A DNA stretch of 64,000 nt from Sphingobacteriaceae bacterium GW460-11-11-14-LB5 (GCA_002151545.1 CP021237.1:3658001-3722000); one strand, 5' to 3'. Counted from the first letter of the stretch, positions 1 through 9,960 are shown. Numbers and translations are program-made. The notes: a model not told the origin generated them from the letters alone.

Positions 1-617
1 ATATTTTATCTGCAACACCAGAAAGATTTTTGTGCAAACGCGGATCGAAACTCACCTCGCAACCCATTAAAGGAACCGCGAAAAGAAGTTTAGACCCAAT
101 GGAAGATGAGGCTATAAAACTGCAGCTCAGGAACGACATTAAAGAACAGGCCGAAAATGTAATGATAGTTGATCTGGTACGCCACGACCTCACCAAATCG
201 GCTGTTAAAGGTTCTGTTACCGTCGACGAATTATTCGGCATCTACAGCTTCCCGCAGGTGCATCAAATGATTTCTACCATTAGTTGCGAATTAAATCCAG
301 CGATCCATTTTATCGACGCCATCAAAAATGCATTCCCAATGGGCTCTATGACGGGCGCTCCAAAGGTTAAAGCCATGAAATTAATCGAAGAATATGAAGT
401 GACTAAAAGAGGCATTTATTCGGGCTCCTTTGGCTGCATCAGTGCAGCTGGTGATTTCGATTTTAATGTAGTCATCCGAAGCATCTTATACAATGCAGCA
501 TCCAACTATTTATCTTTTCAGGTTGGAGGAGCCATCACCTACCAAAGCAATGCTGTTTTAGAATACGAAGAGTGTTTACTGAAAGCCAGTGCGATTTTGA
601 AAGTACTTGAAGGTTAA
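1..617 (+). CDS. pabB: Aminodeoxychorismate synthase component I, 3' part (5' end outside window)
   Basis: Chorismate-binding enzyme that aminates chorismate to 4-amino-4-deoxychorismate in p-aminobenzoate and folate synthesis. The reading frame is open from the first bases of the window: the residues before the first possible start read S-A-T-P-E-R-F-L, the usual lead-in to the conserved core, so the gene begins upstream and about 200 C-terminal residues are present. The PIKGT motif is visible; its lysine is the PabB signature, whereas anthranilate synthase TrpE has PIAGT. Other family blocks are ENVMIVDLVRHDL, FPMGSMTGAPK and YSGSFGCI. It could be the PabB half of a fused enzyme, but nothing follows the stop except intergenic repeats. 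Chorismate-binding family is certain; PabB rather than TrpE is very likely. Confidence 0.88.
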   Translation, partial: ILSATPERFLCKRGSKLTSQPIKGTAKRSLDPMEDEAIKLQLRNDIKEQAENVMIVDLVRHDLTKSAVKGSVTVDELFGIYSFPQVHQMISTISCELNPAIHFIDAIKNAFPMGSMTGAPKVKAMKLIEEYEVTKRGIYSGSFGCISAAGDFDFNVVIRSILYNAASNYLSFQVGGAITYQSNAVLEYEECLLKASAILKVLEG

Positions 618-627
618 TTGGTTCAAT

Positions 628-1160
628 AGTCATTAATCATTGGTTCAATGGGGCACTGCTCAAGCGATTCGACTATATAAATCGTCGTCATCTCGACTGG
701 AACGCAGTGGAATGGAGAGATCTATCCAGTATATCTCGCTTGTTAGATTTCTCGACTGCGCTGCACTCCGCTCGAAATGACGGTACTTTAAAGCGGGATC
801 ACTAGTCATTAATCATTGGTTCAATGAGGCACTCCCCAAGCGATTCGACTATATAAGTCGTCGCCATCTCGACTGGAACGCTGTGGAATGGAGAGATCTA
901 TCCAGTATATCTCGCTTGTTAGATTTCTCGACTGCGTTACACTCCGCTCGAAATGACGGTACTTTAAAGCGGGGTTCACTAGTCATTAATCATTGGTTCA
1001 ATGAGGCACTTCCCAAGCGATTCGACTATATAAGTCGTCGTCATCTCGACTGGAACGCAGTGGAATGGAGAGATCTATCTATCCAGATTTAGCTTCGCTG
1101 AGCACTTCGTGGTTCTCGACTGCATTACACTCCGCTCGAAATGACGGTAATTTAAAACGG
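628..1160. repeat. Three tandem copies of a ~177-bp intergenic palindromic repeat
   Basis: Copies begin at about 628, 804 and 981, a period of 176-177 bases. Each starts with a variant of AGTCATTAATCATTGGTTCA, then carries a core running from CGTCATCTCGACTGG to CTCGAAATGACGGT whose ends are inverted repeats. The third copy diverges in the middle (about 1080-1115). The core is homologous, in reverse orientation, to the single element at 20891-20977, so this is a dispersed family amplified in tandem here. An open frame inside it (883-1092) is an artefact of the repeat. Confidence 0.9.
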
Positions 1161-1232
1161 GACGAAAACAAAAAAAGGTGGAATTTTCTGCATCATGCGA
1201 AACCTTCCACCTTAAACCTTAAGCCCTAAACC

Positions 1233-2039
1233 TTATTTCTTATAATACTGCTGTGCTTCTGGTAAATATTTTTGGATCTGAGCAATACGGGTAGCATCAC
1301 TTGGGTGAGTACTTAAAAACTCAGCTGGTTTTTGAGCTCCTGCAGATGCAGCAGACATCCTGTTCCAGAAACTGGTCGCATTTTGAGGATTGTAGCCAGC
1401 CATTGCCATAAAAATCAAGCCTAAACGGTCGGCCTCTAATTCCTGATTACGACTGAATTTTAACATTGCCACTTGCCCCCCAACGCCATAACCTGCATTG
1501 AAAATAGACTGTGCTTTAGGATTTTTGGATAGTGCTAACCCTGCTGCTGCACCCAAACCCTGTGCAACCATTTCGTTCGACATCCGTTCTGCAGAGTGAC
1601 CTGCAATGGCATGGGCAATCTCGTGTCCCATTACCGTAGCTAAACCCGCATCATCCTGGGTAACAGGCAAAATACCGGTATAAACCACAATCTTACCTCC
1701 TGGCATACACCAGGCATTTTTCTCATTATTCTGTACAACGTTCACTTCCCACTGGTAATCTGCAATGAGGTTACCATAGTTATTGCTGTTCATATACGAT
1801 TTCACAGCTGTGATTAATCTACTGCCAATGGTTTTAACTTTCAAAGCCTGCGCATTCGAAGCGGGTAAAACCGTCGTTTTATTTTCAGTTAAAAAGGTGC
1901 TGTACGCCTGGAATGCCATTGGCAAAACCTGGTCGTTACTCACTAAATCAAATCGGCTACGACCTGTTAAAGGAACAGTGGAACAGGAGTTAAATAATAA
2001 AATCCCAGCAACACTTGCTGTTAAAAATAACTTTTTCAT
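1233..2039 (-). CDS. M48-family metalloprotease, predicted lipoprotein
   Basis: Zinc-dependent endopeptidase of the periplasm or outer membrane, of the BepA/LoiP type involved in envelope protein quality control in other bacteria. The 268-residue product has a lipoprotein signal (about residues 1-19, lipobox ending NSC). The zinc motif HEIAH is at residues 139-143, and the third ligand is the glutamate of the NQELEAD block near residue 200. A GHSAERMS segment follows the first motif, as in the family. It has no membrane segments beyond the signal, unlike HtpX. It is alone on its strand, with plsY 99 bases upstream. Substrate unknown. Confidence 0.85.
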   Translation of the reverse strand: MKKLFLTASVAGILLFNSCSTVPLTGRSRFDLVSNDQVLPMAFQAYSTFLTENKTTVLPASNAQALKVKTIGSRLITAVKSYMNSNNYGNLIADYQWEVNVVQNNEKNAWCMPGGKIVVYTGILPVTQDDAGLATVMGHEIAHAIAGHSAERMSNEMVAQGLGAAAGLALSKNPKAQSIFNAGYGVGGQVAMLKFSRNQELEADRLGLIFMAMAGYNPQNATSFWNRMSAASAGAQKPAEFLSTHPSDATRIAQIQKYLPEAQQYYKK

Positions 2040-2138
2040 AAATTCGATTTTAAATGATTTGTAAATAAGGTGATAAGCAAAACCGATGATTAAACAGTAA
2101 GCCTATCAATAAGTTTTAATGAAATGTGTTTTGTTTAA

Positions 2139-2786
2139 TTAATTAGTTTTCTTTCTAAACAAATACACTTTAGATTCTTTGCCTTTCAGCAATCTTTCGA
2201 GATTTTTTTGGTGTGTAACCAGGATTAGAATACAAACCACCATGCCGTAAAGCACTTCAGATTTAATCGAAACCTGAAACAAAAAGACCACGCTCAGTGG
2301 AAAAGTAAATCCCGCGCAAATGGAGCTTAATGAAACATATTTGGTTAACAACAATACCACCACAAAAACCAGAACACAAAGCATAGATGCTTCGAAGTTA
2401 ACTGCCAAAATCATTCCAAAAAGTGTGGCCACACCTTTTCCACCTCTAAAGCCGGCAAAAACAGGAAACAAATGTCCCATTACTGCGGTTACACCGAGTG
2501 CAAGTTGATAATTAACAAAAATAACTGAATTTTGTGGCCCGGTAACCGACATGCCAATCAGATAGGCCAGATTGGTTGCGGTATAACCTTTTGCAATATC
2601 GATGATCATTACTGCAATTCCGGCTTTTTTACCCAGCACCCTGAAGGTATTGGTTGCGCCAGCATTACCACTTCCGTACTCCCTTACGTCAACGCCATAA
2701 AAAGCCTGACCAAGCCATACAGCTGTTGGTATAGATCCAAAAAGGTAGGCAACTAATAACGCGCTGAGAGAATAAACCGTAACCAT
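2139..2786 (-). CDS. plsY: Glycerol-3-phosphate acyltransferase PlsY
   Basis: Integral membrane enzyme that transfers acyl groups from acyl-phosphate to glycerol-3-phosphate, the first step of phospholipid synthesis. The 215-residue length is normal. Family motifs are in order: FGSIPTAVWLG near residue 16, GSGNAGATNTFRVLGKKAG around residues 38-56, and GHLFPVFAGFRGGKGVAT around residues 105-122. About five hydrophobic segments are evident and the tail is basic. It is 49 bases downstream of nadC on the same strand and may be co-transcribed with it. Confidence 0.95.
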   Translation of the reverse strand: MVTVYSLSALLVAYLFGSIPTAVWLGQAFYGVDVREYGSGNAGATNTFRVLGKKAGIAVMIIDIAKGYTATNLAYLIGMSVTGPQNSVIFVNYQLALGVTAVMGHLFPVFAGFRGGKGVATLFGMILAVNFEASMLCVLVFVVVLLLTKYVSLSSICAGFTFPLSVVFLFQVSIKSEVLYGMVVCILILVTHQKNLERLLKGKESKVYLFRKKTN

Positions 2787-2835
2787 AGCCTACAATGATA
2801 CAAAAAATAAGCTTTTAATTTTATAGCAAATCACT

Positions 2836-3678
2836 TTAGTATGCTTTTAAACTCATATCCAGGCTTTTCACTGAGTGTGTAAGTGCCCCCATAGAAATAA
2901 AATCTACTCCACAAGCTGCATATGCTGCAACATTCTCTTCTGTAATGCCGCCGGAAGCCTCTGTGATAAATTTACCATCGATTAATTTAACCGCTGCCCT
3001 TAAGTTTTCGAAACTGAAATTATCAAGCATAATACGGTCTACACCACCAATAGCCAAAACCTGAGATAATTCATCTAAATTCCTCACTTCAATTTCGATC
3101 TGAAGGACTTTATTTTGATCAATCAGATATTTTTTAGCAGCTGTAATGGCATTTGAAATCCCTCCTGCATAATCTACATGATTGTCTTTAATCAAGATCA
3201 TATCATACAGGCCAATCCGGTGATTTACACCTCCACCAATCCGAACAGCCCACTTTTCTAAATAGCGAAGCCCTGGGGTAGTTTTACGGGTATCTAAAAT
3301 TTTGGTTTTGGTTGTTTTTAACAAAGAAACAATCCGATGAGTTTTAGTAGCAATGCCACTCATGCGCTGCATACAGTTTAAAACCAACCGTTCGGCAATT
3401 AAAATGGCATGTGTACTTCCGGAAACGGTTAAGGCAATATCGCCCACTTTTACCTCGGCACCATCCTGTAACAATACATCAACTTTCAATTCGGCATCAA
3501 CCTCCTTAAAAATCTCAATAGCCAGTTCAATCCCGGCCAAAACACCATTTTCTTTGATAATCAGTTTTGCTTTTCCCTGCGTTCCGGCTGGAATTGTTGA
3601 AAGTGAGGTATGATCACCATCGCCAACATCTTCGGTAAGGGCATTTTTTATGAATTGATGTATAAGTTGAGTATCCAA
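2836..3678 (-). CDS. nadC: Nicotinate-nucleotide pyrophosphorylase (carboxylating)
   Basis: Converts quinolinate and PRPP to nicotinate mononucleotide in de novo NAD synthesis. Family blocks are EDVGDGDHTS near the N-terminus, RMSGIATKTH, LDTRKTTPGLR, KDNHVDYAGG, IEIEVRNLDEL, DRIMLDNFS and the phosphate-binding EASGGITEENV. No in-frame ATG exists at the 5' end. A TTG at 3699 would give seven more residues, but it lies inside a promoter-like box (3697-3704), so I place the start at the TTG at 3676-3678, giving 280 residues beginning M-D-T-Q-L-I. The downstream order plsY then M48 protease is on the same strand. Confidence 0.93.
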   Translation of the reverse strand: MDTQLIHQFIKNALTEDVGDGDHTSLSTIPAGTQGKAKLIIKENGVLAGIELAIEIFKEVDAELKVDVLLQDGAEVKVGDIALTVSGSTHAILIAERLVLNCMQRMSGIATKTHRIVSLLKTTKTKILDTRKTTPGLRYLEKWAVRIGGGVNHRIGLYDMILIKDNHVDYAGGISNAITAAKKYLIDQNKVLQIEIEVRNLDELSQVLAIGGVDRIMLDNFSFENLRAAVKLIDGKFITEASGGITEENVAAYAACGVDFISMGALTHSVKSLDMSLKAY

Positions 3679-3696
3679 AATGTAGATTTTATGCCG

Positions 3697-3726
3697 CAAA
3701 AATAAGAATTATTTGTTAGCAGACAA
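3697..3726 (-). promoter_or_regulatory. Bacteroidota-type promoter for nadC
   Basis: Read on the minus strand, this is TTG, 19 bases, then TATTTTTG, matching the Bacteroidota consensus TTTG-N19-TAnnTTTG. The transcription start would fall about 10-15 bases before the TTG start codon at 3678, giving a very short leader. Confidence 0.6.
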
Positions 3727-3816
3727 TTTACTGACGGGTTAAAGTGAATTGTAACTTATAAAACGCAGTTGGATATGCAGATGGAAACTTCGAAAGTCGA
3801 GCTGATTCTATTTACC

Positions 3817-4215
3817 TTAATCTTTAGCAGGCTCTATCCTTAATTCGGTAATCGAAAAGCTGGTGTTGAATTTTTTCATCGTGATGGAAACCCTGAAAGT
3901 CTCTTTTGCAGTACCTAAAATAATTACGCCAAAACGATAATTTGGATTGGTATTAATTTTATGAAAAATACTTGTTTTTACCGGCGGATGTTTGACAAAA
4001 AAATCTCTTAAAATCTGTTCACCCTGTGCTTTTGAGTATACATCTTCCTCGTCAACAATAATAAGTTCGATAGTTGAGGCGAAACTTTTGGCAATTTCTT
4101 TCGAGTTACCAGCCTTAAAATACGAGGATAAATCATCAATAATATCTGCCTGAAGAGCTGTAGGGTGATATAATGATGACAAACTAATAATGAGTAAAAA
4201 TAAGCTCCGGATCAT
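3817..4215 (-). CDS. DUF4783 domain protein, secreted
   Basis: A 132-residue protein with an N-terminal signal peptide (about residues 1-22) and a body resembling the DUF4783 family, a Bacteroidota family of unknown function with an NTF2-like look: an amphipathic helix after the signal (IDDLSSYFKAG), then alternating strands ending SITELRIEPAKD. In other Bacteroidota this family is often encoded beside nadC, as here. It lies 138 bases upstream of nadC on the same strand. No catalytic motif is visible. Confidence 0.7.
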   Translation of the reverse strand: MIRSLFLLIISLSSLYHPTALQADIIDDLSSYFKAGNSKEIAKSFASTIELIIVDEEDVYSKAQGEQILRDFFVKHPPVKTSIFHKINTNPNYRFGVIILGTAKETFRVSITMKKFNTSFSITELRIEPAKD

Positions 4216-4284
4216 TTCTGTATTTTATACAGAACCCTATAGCTAAAATTATGCCATTAGCGTATCAAAAAAAGGATTTCTTCA

Positions 4285-4314
4285 TTTGTATAAGCTTCAA
4301 TAAAGTTATATTTG
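4285..4314 (+). promoter_or_regulatory. Bacteroidota-type promoter for gpmI
   Basis: TTTG at 4285-4288, 18 bases, then TATATTTG at 4307-4314, close to the consensus TTTG-N19-TAnnTTTG. It would give a leader of about 65 bases before the ATG at 4389. Confidence 0.6.
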
Positions 4315-4388
4315 CCATATAAACAAAACACTAAAACATGTTATACATGAAAATGTTTTAATGTGGATCAATAAATTTTACAATAAAA

Positions 4389-5912
4389 ATGGTAAACGAT
4401 AAAAAACTCGCGCTTATAATTCTAGATGGTTGGGGCTACGGAAAACAAGATAATTCTGATGCTGCATATGCCGCCAACACTCCTTTTTTCGATTCTTTAC
4501 TTCAGCATTACCCAAATTCTAAACTTGAAGCATCTGGTGAAGCAGTAGGTCTGCCAGCGGGACAAATGGGAAACTCGGAAGTTGGGCACATGAACTTAGG
4601 TGCAGGCCGGGTAGTTTACCAGGAGCTTGGCCGGATCAACAAATCAATTACCGATAGAGAATTGCATAGCAATCCGGTTTTAATAAGTGCGTTCGATTAT
4701 GCGAAACAGCATAACAAAGCAGTTCACTTTATCGGTCTGGTTTCAAACGGTGGTGTGCATGCCCATATCGAACATTTAAAAGCTTTATGCGATGCTGCTA
4801 ATGAAGCTAATGTGCCAAATACTTTTGTTCATGCTTTTTTAGATGGTCGTGATACCGATCCAAACTCTGGCCTGGGCTTTATTACTGATCTGGAAAACCA
4901 TATTCAAAACAGCAATGCTAAATTGGCGACCATGGTTGGCCGTTATTACGCAATGGACCGCGATAACCGTTGGGAGCGCGTTAAACAAGCTTACGATGTA
5001 ATGGTAAATGGCATTGGTGAAAGAACACAAGATGCTTTGGCGGCGATCAAAAAATCCTATGCTGATGGCGTAACTGATGAGTTTTTAAAACCAATTGTAT
5101 TAACACAGGATAATGGTGCACCAGTAGCTACCATTCAAAACGATGATGTGGTAATCTGTTTTAATTTCCGTACCGATAGAGGTCGTGAAATTACCACTGC
5201 GTTAACGCAAAAGGATTTCCCGGAACAGCAAATGCATAAACTGCCGTTGTATTATGTTACCATGACTACTTACGATGAGAGTTTTGAAAAGGTAAACGTA
5301 ATTTTCACCAAAGATGATTTAACCCAAACCATTGGCGAAGTATTGGCTGATAACAATAAAAATCAGATCCGTATTGCTGAAACCGAAAAATATCCTCACG
5401 TAACTTTCTTCTTTTCAGGAGGACGGGAAGCCGAATTTAAAAACGAAAAACGCCTTTTAATTCCTTCTCCAAAAGTAGCTACCTACGATCTTCAGCCTGA
5501 AATGAGTGCCGCAGGAATTACCGATGCCATTACCAAAGAAATGGAAACAGGATGGGCCGATTTTATTTGTTTAAACTTTGCCAATCCAGATATGGTTGGC
5601 CACACAGGCGTTTTTGAGGCTGTGGTAAAAGCAGTAGAAACTGCAGATAAATGTGCAGAAACTGTGGTAAAAAAAGGTTTGGAAAATGGTTACTCGTTTA
5701 TTCTTTTGGCCGATCACGGAAACTCTGAATTTATGGTGAATGGTGATGGATCTGCCAATACTGCACATACCACCAACCTGGTTCCTTGTATTTTAATCGA
5801 TAAGGATTATAAAAGCATTGCAGATGGCAAGTTAGGCGACATTGCCCCTACTATTTTAAAAATATTAGGCGTAGCTATTCCAGCAGAAATGACAGGAAAT
5901 GTTTTAGTATAA
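4389..5912 (+). CDS. gpmI: 2,3-bisphosphoglycerate-independent phosphoglycerate mutase
   Basis: Glycolytic and gluconeogenic enzyme interconverting 3- and 2-phosphoglycerate; manganese-dependent, alkaline-phosphatase fold. The 507 residues match the family length. The phosphorylated serine is in GNSEVGH (Ser63). Other blocks are HAFLDGRDTDP, GRYYAMDRDNRWERV, FNFRTDRGREIT, KYPHVTFFFSGG, NPDMVGHTG and LADHGNSE, which supply the substrate and metal ligands. The stop overlaps the start of the next lipoprotein gene by one base, so the two form an operon. Confidence 0.97.
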   Translation: MVNDKKLALIILDGWGYGKQDNSDAAYAANTPFFDSLLQHYPNSKLEASGEAVGLPAGQMGNSEVGHMNLGAGRVVYQELGRINKSITDRELHSNPVLISAFDYAKQHNKAVHFIGLVSNGGVHAHIEHLKALCDAANEANVPNTFVHAFLDGRDTDPNSGLGFITDLENHIQNSNAKLATMVGRYYAMDRDNRWERVKQAYDVMVNGIGERTQDALAAIKKSYADGVTDEFLKPIVLTQDNGAPVATIQNDDVVICFNFRTDRGREITTALTQKDFPEQQMHKLPLYYVTMTTYDESFEKVNVIFTKDDLTQTIGEVLADNNKNQIRIAETEKYPHVTFFFSGGREAEFKNEKRLLIPSPKVATYDLQPEMSAAGITDAITKEMETGWADFICLNFANPDMVGHTGVFEAVVKAVETADKCAETVVKKGLENGYSFILLADHGNSEFMVNGDGSANTAHTTNLVPCILIDKDYKSIADGKLGDIAPTILKILGVAIPAEMTGNVLV

Positions 5913-6442
5913 TGATTAAAAAACTTGTTATCCTGGTATTTGCTTTGGCAATGTTTTCCTGCAATCAGCGAAAAGAAGCTGAAGCAAATACCGATTTATT
6001 GTATTTTGATGTAAAGGGATATTTTGGAAAGGAAATTTCGCGCTTACAAAAGCTAAACCCGGTTGTAAATAAAACCGTTAACGTAAATGGAACAGCCGAA
6101 AACAAAACCGCTAAAATTACTGACTGGACGAAAGAATTAGCCATTTTCGTTAACGCTGATATCAATAAAACCTCGTGGAAAGGAAGTTTTAAAGTAACAG
6201 CACAAAATGGCGTAGATATTTATACTTCTGATAATAGAAAAATCCCTGTTAAGAAGGTTTCTATCACCTGGAACGGTCAGAAAGCAGGTAAAATAGAGAT
6301 TATTATCGATAACAAGAATATCTTATACCAATCTCAGGATACCTTAACCTACTGCCCGGATAGCTTGTACGCGATCAGAAAACAGCAGAAAATTAGATTG
6401 CTAAAGCAAAAGAAGTATTCAGTAATTGGAAAGCTGAAATAA
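5912..6442 (+). CDS. Hypothetical lipoprotein, translationally coupled to gpmI
   Basis: A 176-residue protein with a lipoprotein signal whose lipobox ends FSC (Cys17). The mature part is lysine-rich and looks all-beta (for example VKKVSITWNGQKAGKIEIII). I do not recognise the family. The start codon shares one base with the gpmI stop, and a strong hairpin follows the stop, so it is the last gene of a two-gene unit. The link with gpmI is probably conserved gene order rather than shared function. Confidence 0.7.
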   Translation: MIKKLVILVFALAMFSCNQRKEAEANTDLLYFDVKGYFGKEISRLQKLNPVVNKTVNVNGTAENKTAKITDWTKELAIFVNADINKTSWKGSFKVTAQNGVDIYTSDNRKIPVKKVSITWNGQKAGKIEIIIDNKNILYQSQDTLTYCPDSLYAIRKQQKIRLLKQKKYSVIGKLK

Positions 6443-6448
6443 AAAAAA

Positions 6449-6480
6449 TGGGACCCGAAAATATTCGGGTCCCATTTTTC
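6449..6480. terminator. Bidirectional terminator hairpin
   Basis: Perfect 12-bp stem (ATGGGACCCGAA against TTCGGGTCCCAT, 6449-6474) with A-tract and T-tract flanks. It lies between the convergent gpmI operon and the TPR gene at 6496 and should serve both strands. Confidence 0.9.
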
Positions 6481-6495
6481 TTTAAAGGCTATATT

Positions 6496-7116
6496 TTATT
6501 TTAGGCTTGCAATCTGCGCCTTATCGTAGGTTACCCAATCGACAATATCTTTTCTTAATGGCTGCAAGGTTAATACTTTCTGAAAATCGGCGATAGAGTT
6601 ATTGAACAGCGCTACACAAGCTGCTTTTTCTTCTTTTTTCTTTGCTTTAAAAGACCTGAAAATCGCATAATCTTTGTAAGCTAAACCACGGTTCTGAAAC
6701 ATCTGGGCATCTTCATCTCCATTAATTTCAATGGCTTTTGTAAAATCTTTGAGAGATGCCAAATAAAAGTTTTCACGCATGCTATTTAACGATTCTTTAG
6801 GATCGTTAGCGATTTTTAACCTGGCTATACCACGATAATAATAAGCAGAAACCTCAGTAGGTTTAATGGTTAATAACCGGCTGTAAGTGGCAATACATTT
6901 CTCGTATTCGCGATTTTGGAAATAAGAATATCCAAGCATCTGGAGCACATTTGCATTATCAGGCGTTTTAGTATCAGCTTTTTCTAATTGTATAGCGGCA
7001 GTTTTATAATCACCTTTCATCATCGCCTGCATGCTTCTTTCGTAATTGCCTTGCGCGAAACTACTGGTTGATGTAAAAATAATTAATCCTAAAATCGCCT
7101 TTTTAAAATAGTTCAT
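6496..7116 (-). CDS. Secreted TPR-repeat protein
   Basis: A 206-residue protein with a signal peptide (about 1-21, ending SFAQG) followed by helical repeats of TPR type: GDYKTAAIQLEKADTKTPDN, then LQMLGYSYFQNREYEKCIATY, then AYYYRGIARLKI and MFQNRGLAYKDYA. TPR proteins act as scaffolds; no partner is evident. It is alone on its strand and converges on the gpmI operon. Confidence 0.8.
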   Translation of the reverse strand: MNYFKKAILGLIIFTSTSSFAQGNYERSMQAMMKGDYKTAAIQLEKADTKTPDNANVLQMLGYSYFQNREYEKCIATYSRLLTIKPTEVSAYYYRGIARLKIANDPKESLNSMRENFYLASLKDFTKAIEINGDEDAQMFQNRGLAYKDYAIFRSFKAKKKEEKAACVALFNNSIADFQKVLTLQPLRKDIVDWVTYDKAQIASLK

Positions 7117-7340
7117 GTATGAGTAATAAGTTTAACAAATCTAACGCCTAACCAAATTTATAGGAGAAATTTTTTGCAATATAATCCTATTCTGATAATT
7201 TAAAAGTTTTTAATTTTCTTTCATTCAAAACCAATTGTCCTAAACATTAGCTTAAACGCTAAAATATGCTTTATATGATATTGGCGGAAATATTTATATT
7301 ACTCTGCCTTTTTAACATAAGATTAATATTATTTTCACTT

Positions 7341-7355
7341 TGGCACAAGAGTTGA
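7341..7355 (+). promoter_or_regulatory. Possible sigma-54 (-24/-12) promoter upstream of lon
   Basis: TGGCAC at 7341-7346, five bases, then TTGA at 7352-7355. The spacing of the GG and G elements matches the sigma-54 consensus TGGCAC-N5-TTGC, with one mismatch (A for the final C). The start point would be near 7366, about 68 bases before the lon ATG. It lies in an AT-rich 317-base gap with no TAnnTTTG box that I can place. Confidence 0.4.
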
Positions 7356-7433
7356 ATTTATTAACTTAATACCAAAATTAAACAAAGTGAATACGATTAA
7401 ACTGCCAGTTTGTCGTTAGCGGAAAATGTGATA

Positions 7434-9905
7434 ATGAGTAAACAAGATATATTTGATTTCCATACAGCAATGCCAATCATAAACGAGGATACCGAATTTT
7501 TTCCCTTAATGTCTCAACAAGACGAAGAGGAAATGAACAATGAGGAAACGCCCGAAACGTTGGCCATATTGCCTTTGCGAAACACAGTTTTATTTCCAGG
7601 AGTAGTTATCCCTATTACAGTTGGAAGAGATAAATCAATTAAGTTAATTAAGGAAGCTTACAAAGGAAATAAGATTATTGGGGTTGTTTCTCAAAAAGAC
7701 GTTTCCATTGAAGACCCTACTTTTGAGCAGCTTAACACGGTTGGTACTGTTGCAAACATCATTAAGCTATTGCAGATGCCTGATGGAAATACCACGGTAA
7801 TTATTCAGGGTAAACAACGTTTCAGCTTAATTGAAGAGGTACAGAACGAGCCTTACATTAAAGCGGTTGTTAAAAAATTCGAAGAACAAAAGCACAAGGC
7901 AGATAAAGAGTTTAAAACGTTAATCGCTTCTATACGCGAGATGTCTGCTCAGATTATCCAGCTTTCGCCAAATATTCCAAGTGAAGCCAGTATTGCACTT
8001 AAAAACATTGAGAGCAATTCATTTTTGATCAATTTCATTTCATCAAATATGAATGCCGAAATGGCCGATAAGCAAAAAATCCTTGAAATGGATAAACTGC
8101 AGGAAAGGGCACAAAAGGTAATGGAACTGCTAATGGTCGAATTGCAGATGCTGGAGCTGAGAAATCAGATCCAATCGAAAGTACGTACCGATTTAGACAA
8201 ACAACAACGCGATTATTTCTTAAATCAACAGCTAAAAACCATTCAGGAAGAATTGGGTGGTAACTCTGCCGATTTAGAATTTGATGCTTTACAGGAAAAG
8301 GCTAAAAAGAAAAAATGGGCCAAAGCAGTTGCCGAACATTTTGATAAGGAGCTAGATAAGCTGGGTAGAATGAATCCTGCTGCTCCCGATTACTCTGTTC
8401 AGTTAAACTATTTAGAACTCCTTTTAGATTTACCCTGGAGCGAGTTTACAAAAGATAATTTCGACCTAAAAAGAGCACAACGTATCTTAGATAAAGATCA
8501 CTTTGGTTTAGAAAAAGTGAAGCAGCGTATTATCGAATACTTAGCCGTTCTAAAACTAAAGCGCAATATGAAAGCGCCAATTTTATGTTTGGTTGGCCCT
8601 CCGGGAGTTGGTAAAACATCTTTAGGAAAGTCGATAGCCAAAGCATTAGGGCGTAAGTATGTACGTATGGCTTTAGGCGGTATCCGCGATGAAGCAGAAA
8701 TCAGAGGTCACCGTAAAACTTATATCGGCGCAATGCCAGGCCGTATTATTTCGTCTATTAAAAAAGCGGGGGCAGATAATCCTGTTTTTGTTTTGGATGA
8801 GATTGATAAAGTAGGCACCGACCACCGTGGCGATCCATCATCAGCTTTGCTTGAGGTATTAGATCCCGAGCAAAACAGCGCCTTCTACGATCATTATGTA
8901 GAAATGGATTACGATTTATCGAACATCCTGTTTATTGCAACAGCAAACTCATTAAGCACCATACAACCTGCATTATTAGATCGTATGGAGATTATTGAAG
9001 TAAACGGATATACGATTGAAGAAAAAATAGAAATCGCTAAAAAATACCTGTTGCCAAAACAGAAAGAAAACCATGGTTTACAAACCAAGGATATTAACCT
9101 GAAAACGCCACTGATCGAAAAAGTGATTGAAGATTATACCAGAGAATCGGGTGTGCGTGGTTTGGAGAAAAAAATAGGTTCTTTAGTGCGTGGTGTGGCT
9201 ACAAAAATTGCGATGGAAGAAACCTACGATTCAAATTTAAATAATGAAGATGTAGAGCGTATTTTAGGTGCACCAATTTATGATAAAGACTTGTACGAAG
9301 GCAATGAAGTGGCTGGAGTAGTAACAGGTTTGGCCTGGACAAGTGTTGGAGGAGATATTTTATTTATCGAATCGAGCTTAAGTCCCGGAAAAGGTAAACT
9401 TACTTTAACAGGTAATCTGGGTGATGTAATGAAAGAATCGGCAGTTATTGCACTAGCCTATTTACGTGCACACGCAGCCGAATTTGATATAGACTACACT
9501 TTATTTGATAACTGGGATGTTCACGTACACGTGCCGGCAGGTGCTACACCAAAAGACGGACCTTCGGCCGGGGTAACGATGCTTACCGCCTTAACGTCGG
9601 CATTTACACAACGTAAAGTAAAACAGCATTTAGCCATGACTGGTGAGATTACCCTACGTGGAAAAGTACTTCCAGTTGGTGGAATTAAAGAAAAAATTCT
9701 AGCAGCAAAAAGGGCAAACATTAAAGAAATTATCCTTTGCAAAAGCAACCGTAAAGATATTTTAGAAATTAAAGAAAGTTACATTAAGGATTTAAAATTC
9801 CATTATGTAACCGAAATGAGCGAAGTAATTGAATTGGCTTTAACTAAGAATAAGGTAAAGAAACCTTTAGATTTAAGCGTTAAAATTGCGCCGATTGTAA
9901 ACTAA
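7434..9905 (+). CDS. lon: ATP-dependent protease Lon
   Basis: Cytoplasmic AAA+ serine protease that degrades misfolded and regulatory proteins. The domains are in order: N-terminal substrate-binding LON domain (about 45-250), AAA+ module with Walker [10 protein letters not shown] near residue 390 and Walker [10 protein letters not shown], then the protease domain with the catalytic serine in PKDGPSAGV (about 710) and lysine in [13 protein letters not shown] (about 752). A TTG at 7410 would add eight residues, but the ATG at 7434 is the better start, giving 823 residues. It has no close operon partner; a terminator follows at 9961. Confidence 0.97.
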   Translation: MSKQDIFDFHTAMPIINEDTEFFPLMSQQDEEEMNNEETPETLAILPLRNTVLFPGVVIPITVGRDKSIKLIKEAYKGNKIIGVVSQKDVSIEDPTFEQLNTVGTVANIIKLLQMPDGNTTVIIQGKQRFSLIEEVQNEPYIKAVVKKFEEQKHKADKEFKTLIASIREMSAQIIQLSPNIPSEASIALKNIESNSFLINFISSNMNAEMADKQKILEMDKLQERAQKVMELLMVELQMLELRNQIQSKVRTDLDKQQRDYFLNQQLKTIQEELGGNSADLEFDALQEKAKKKKWAKAVAEHFDKELDKLGRMNPAAPDYSVQLNYLELLLDLPWSEFTKDNFDLKRAQRILDKDHFGLEKVKQRIIEYLAVLKLKRNMKAPILCLVGPPGVGKTSLGKSIAKALGRKYVRMALGGIRDEAEIRGHRKTYIGAMPGRIISSIKKAGADNPVFVLDEIDKVGTDHRGDPSSALLEVLDPEQNSAFYDHYVEMDYDLSNILFIATANSLSTIQPALLDRMEIIEVNGYTIEEKIEIAKKYLLPKQKENHGLQTKDINLKTPLIEKVIEDYTRESGVRGLEKKIGSLVRGVATKIAMEETYDSNLNNEDVERILGAPIYDKDLYEGNEVAGVVTGLAWTSVGGDILFIESSLSPGKGKLTLTGNLGDVMKESAVIALAYLRAHAAEFDIDYTLFDNWDVHVHVPAGATPKDGPSAGVTMLTALTSAFTQRKVKQHLAMTGEITLRGKVLPVGGIKEKILAAKRANIKEIILCKSNRKDILEIKESYIKDLKFHYVTEMSEVIELALTKNKVKKPLDLSVKIAPIVN

Positions 9906-9960
9906 TTGACAATTCTTTTGGATTAACAATCAAAAATCCAATTACAATAAATACTTTTAT

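Noticed and set aside
883..1092. 69-codon open frame inside the tandem repeat
   Set aside because: It consists of repeat units, has no family similarity, and the equivalent frame is broken in the other copies.
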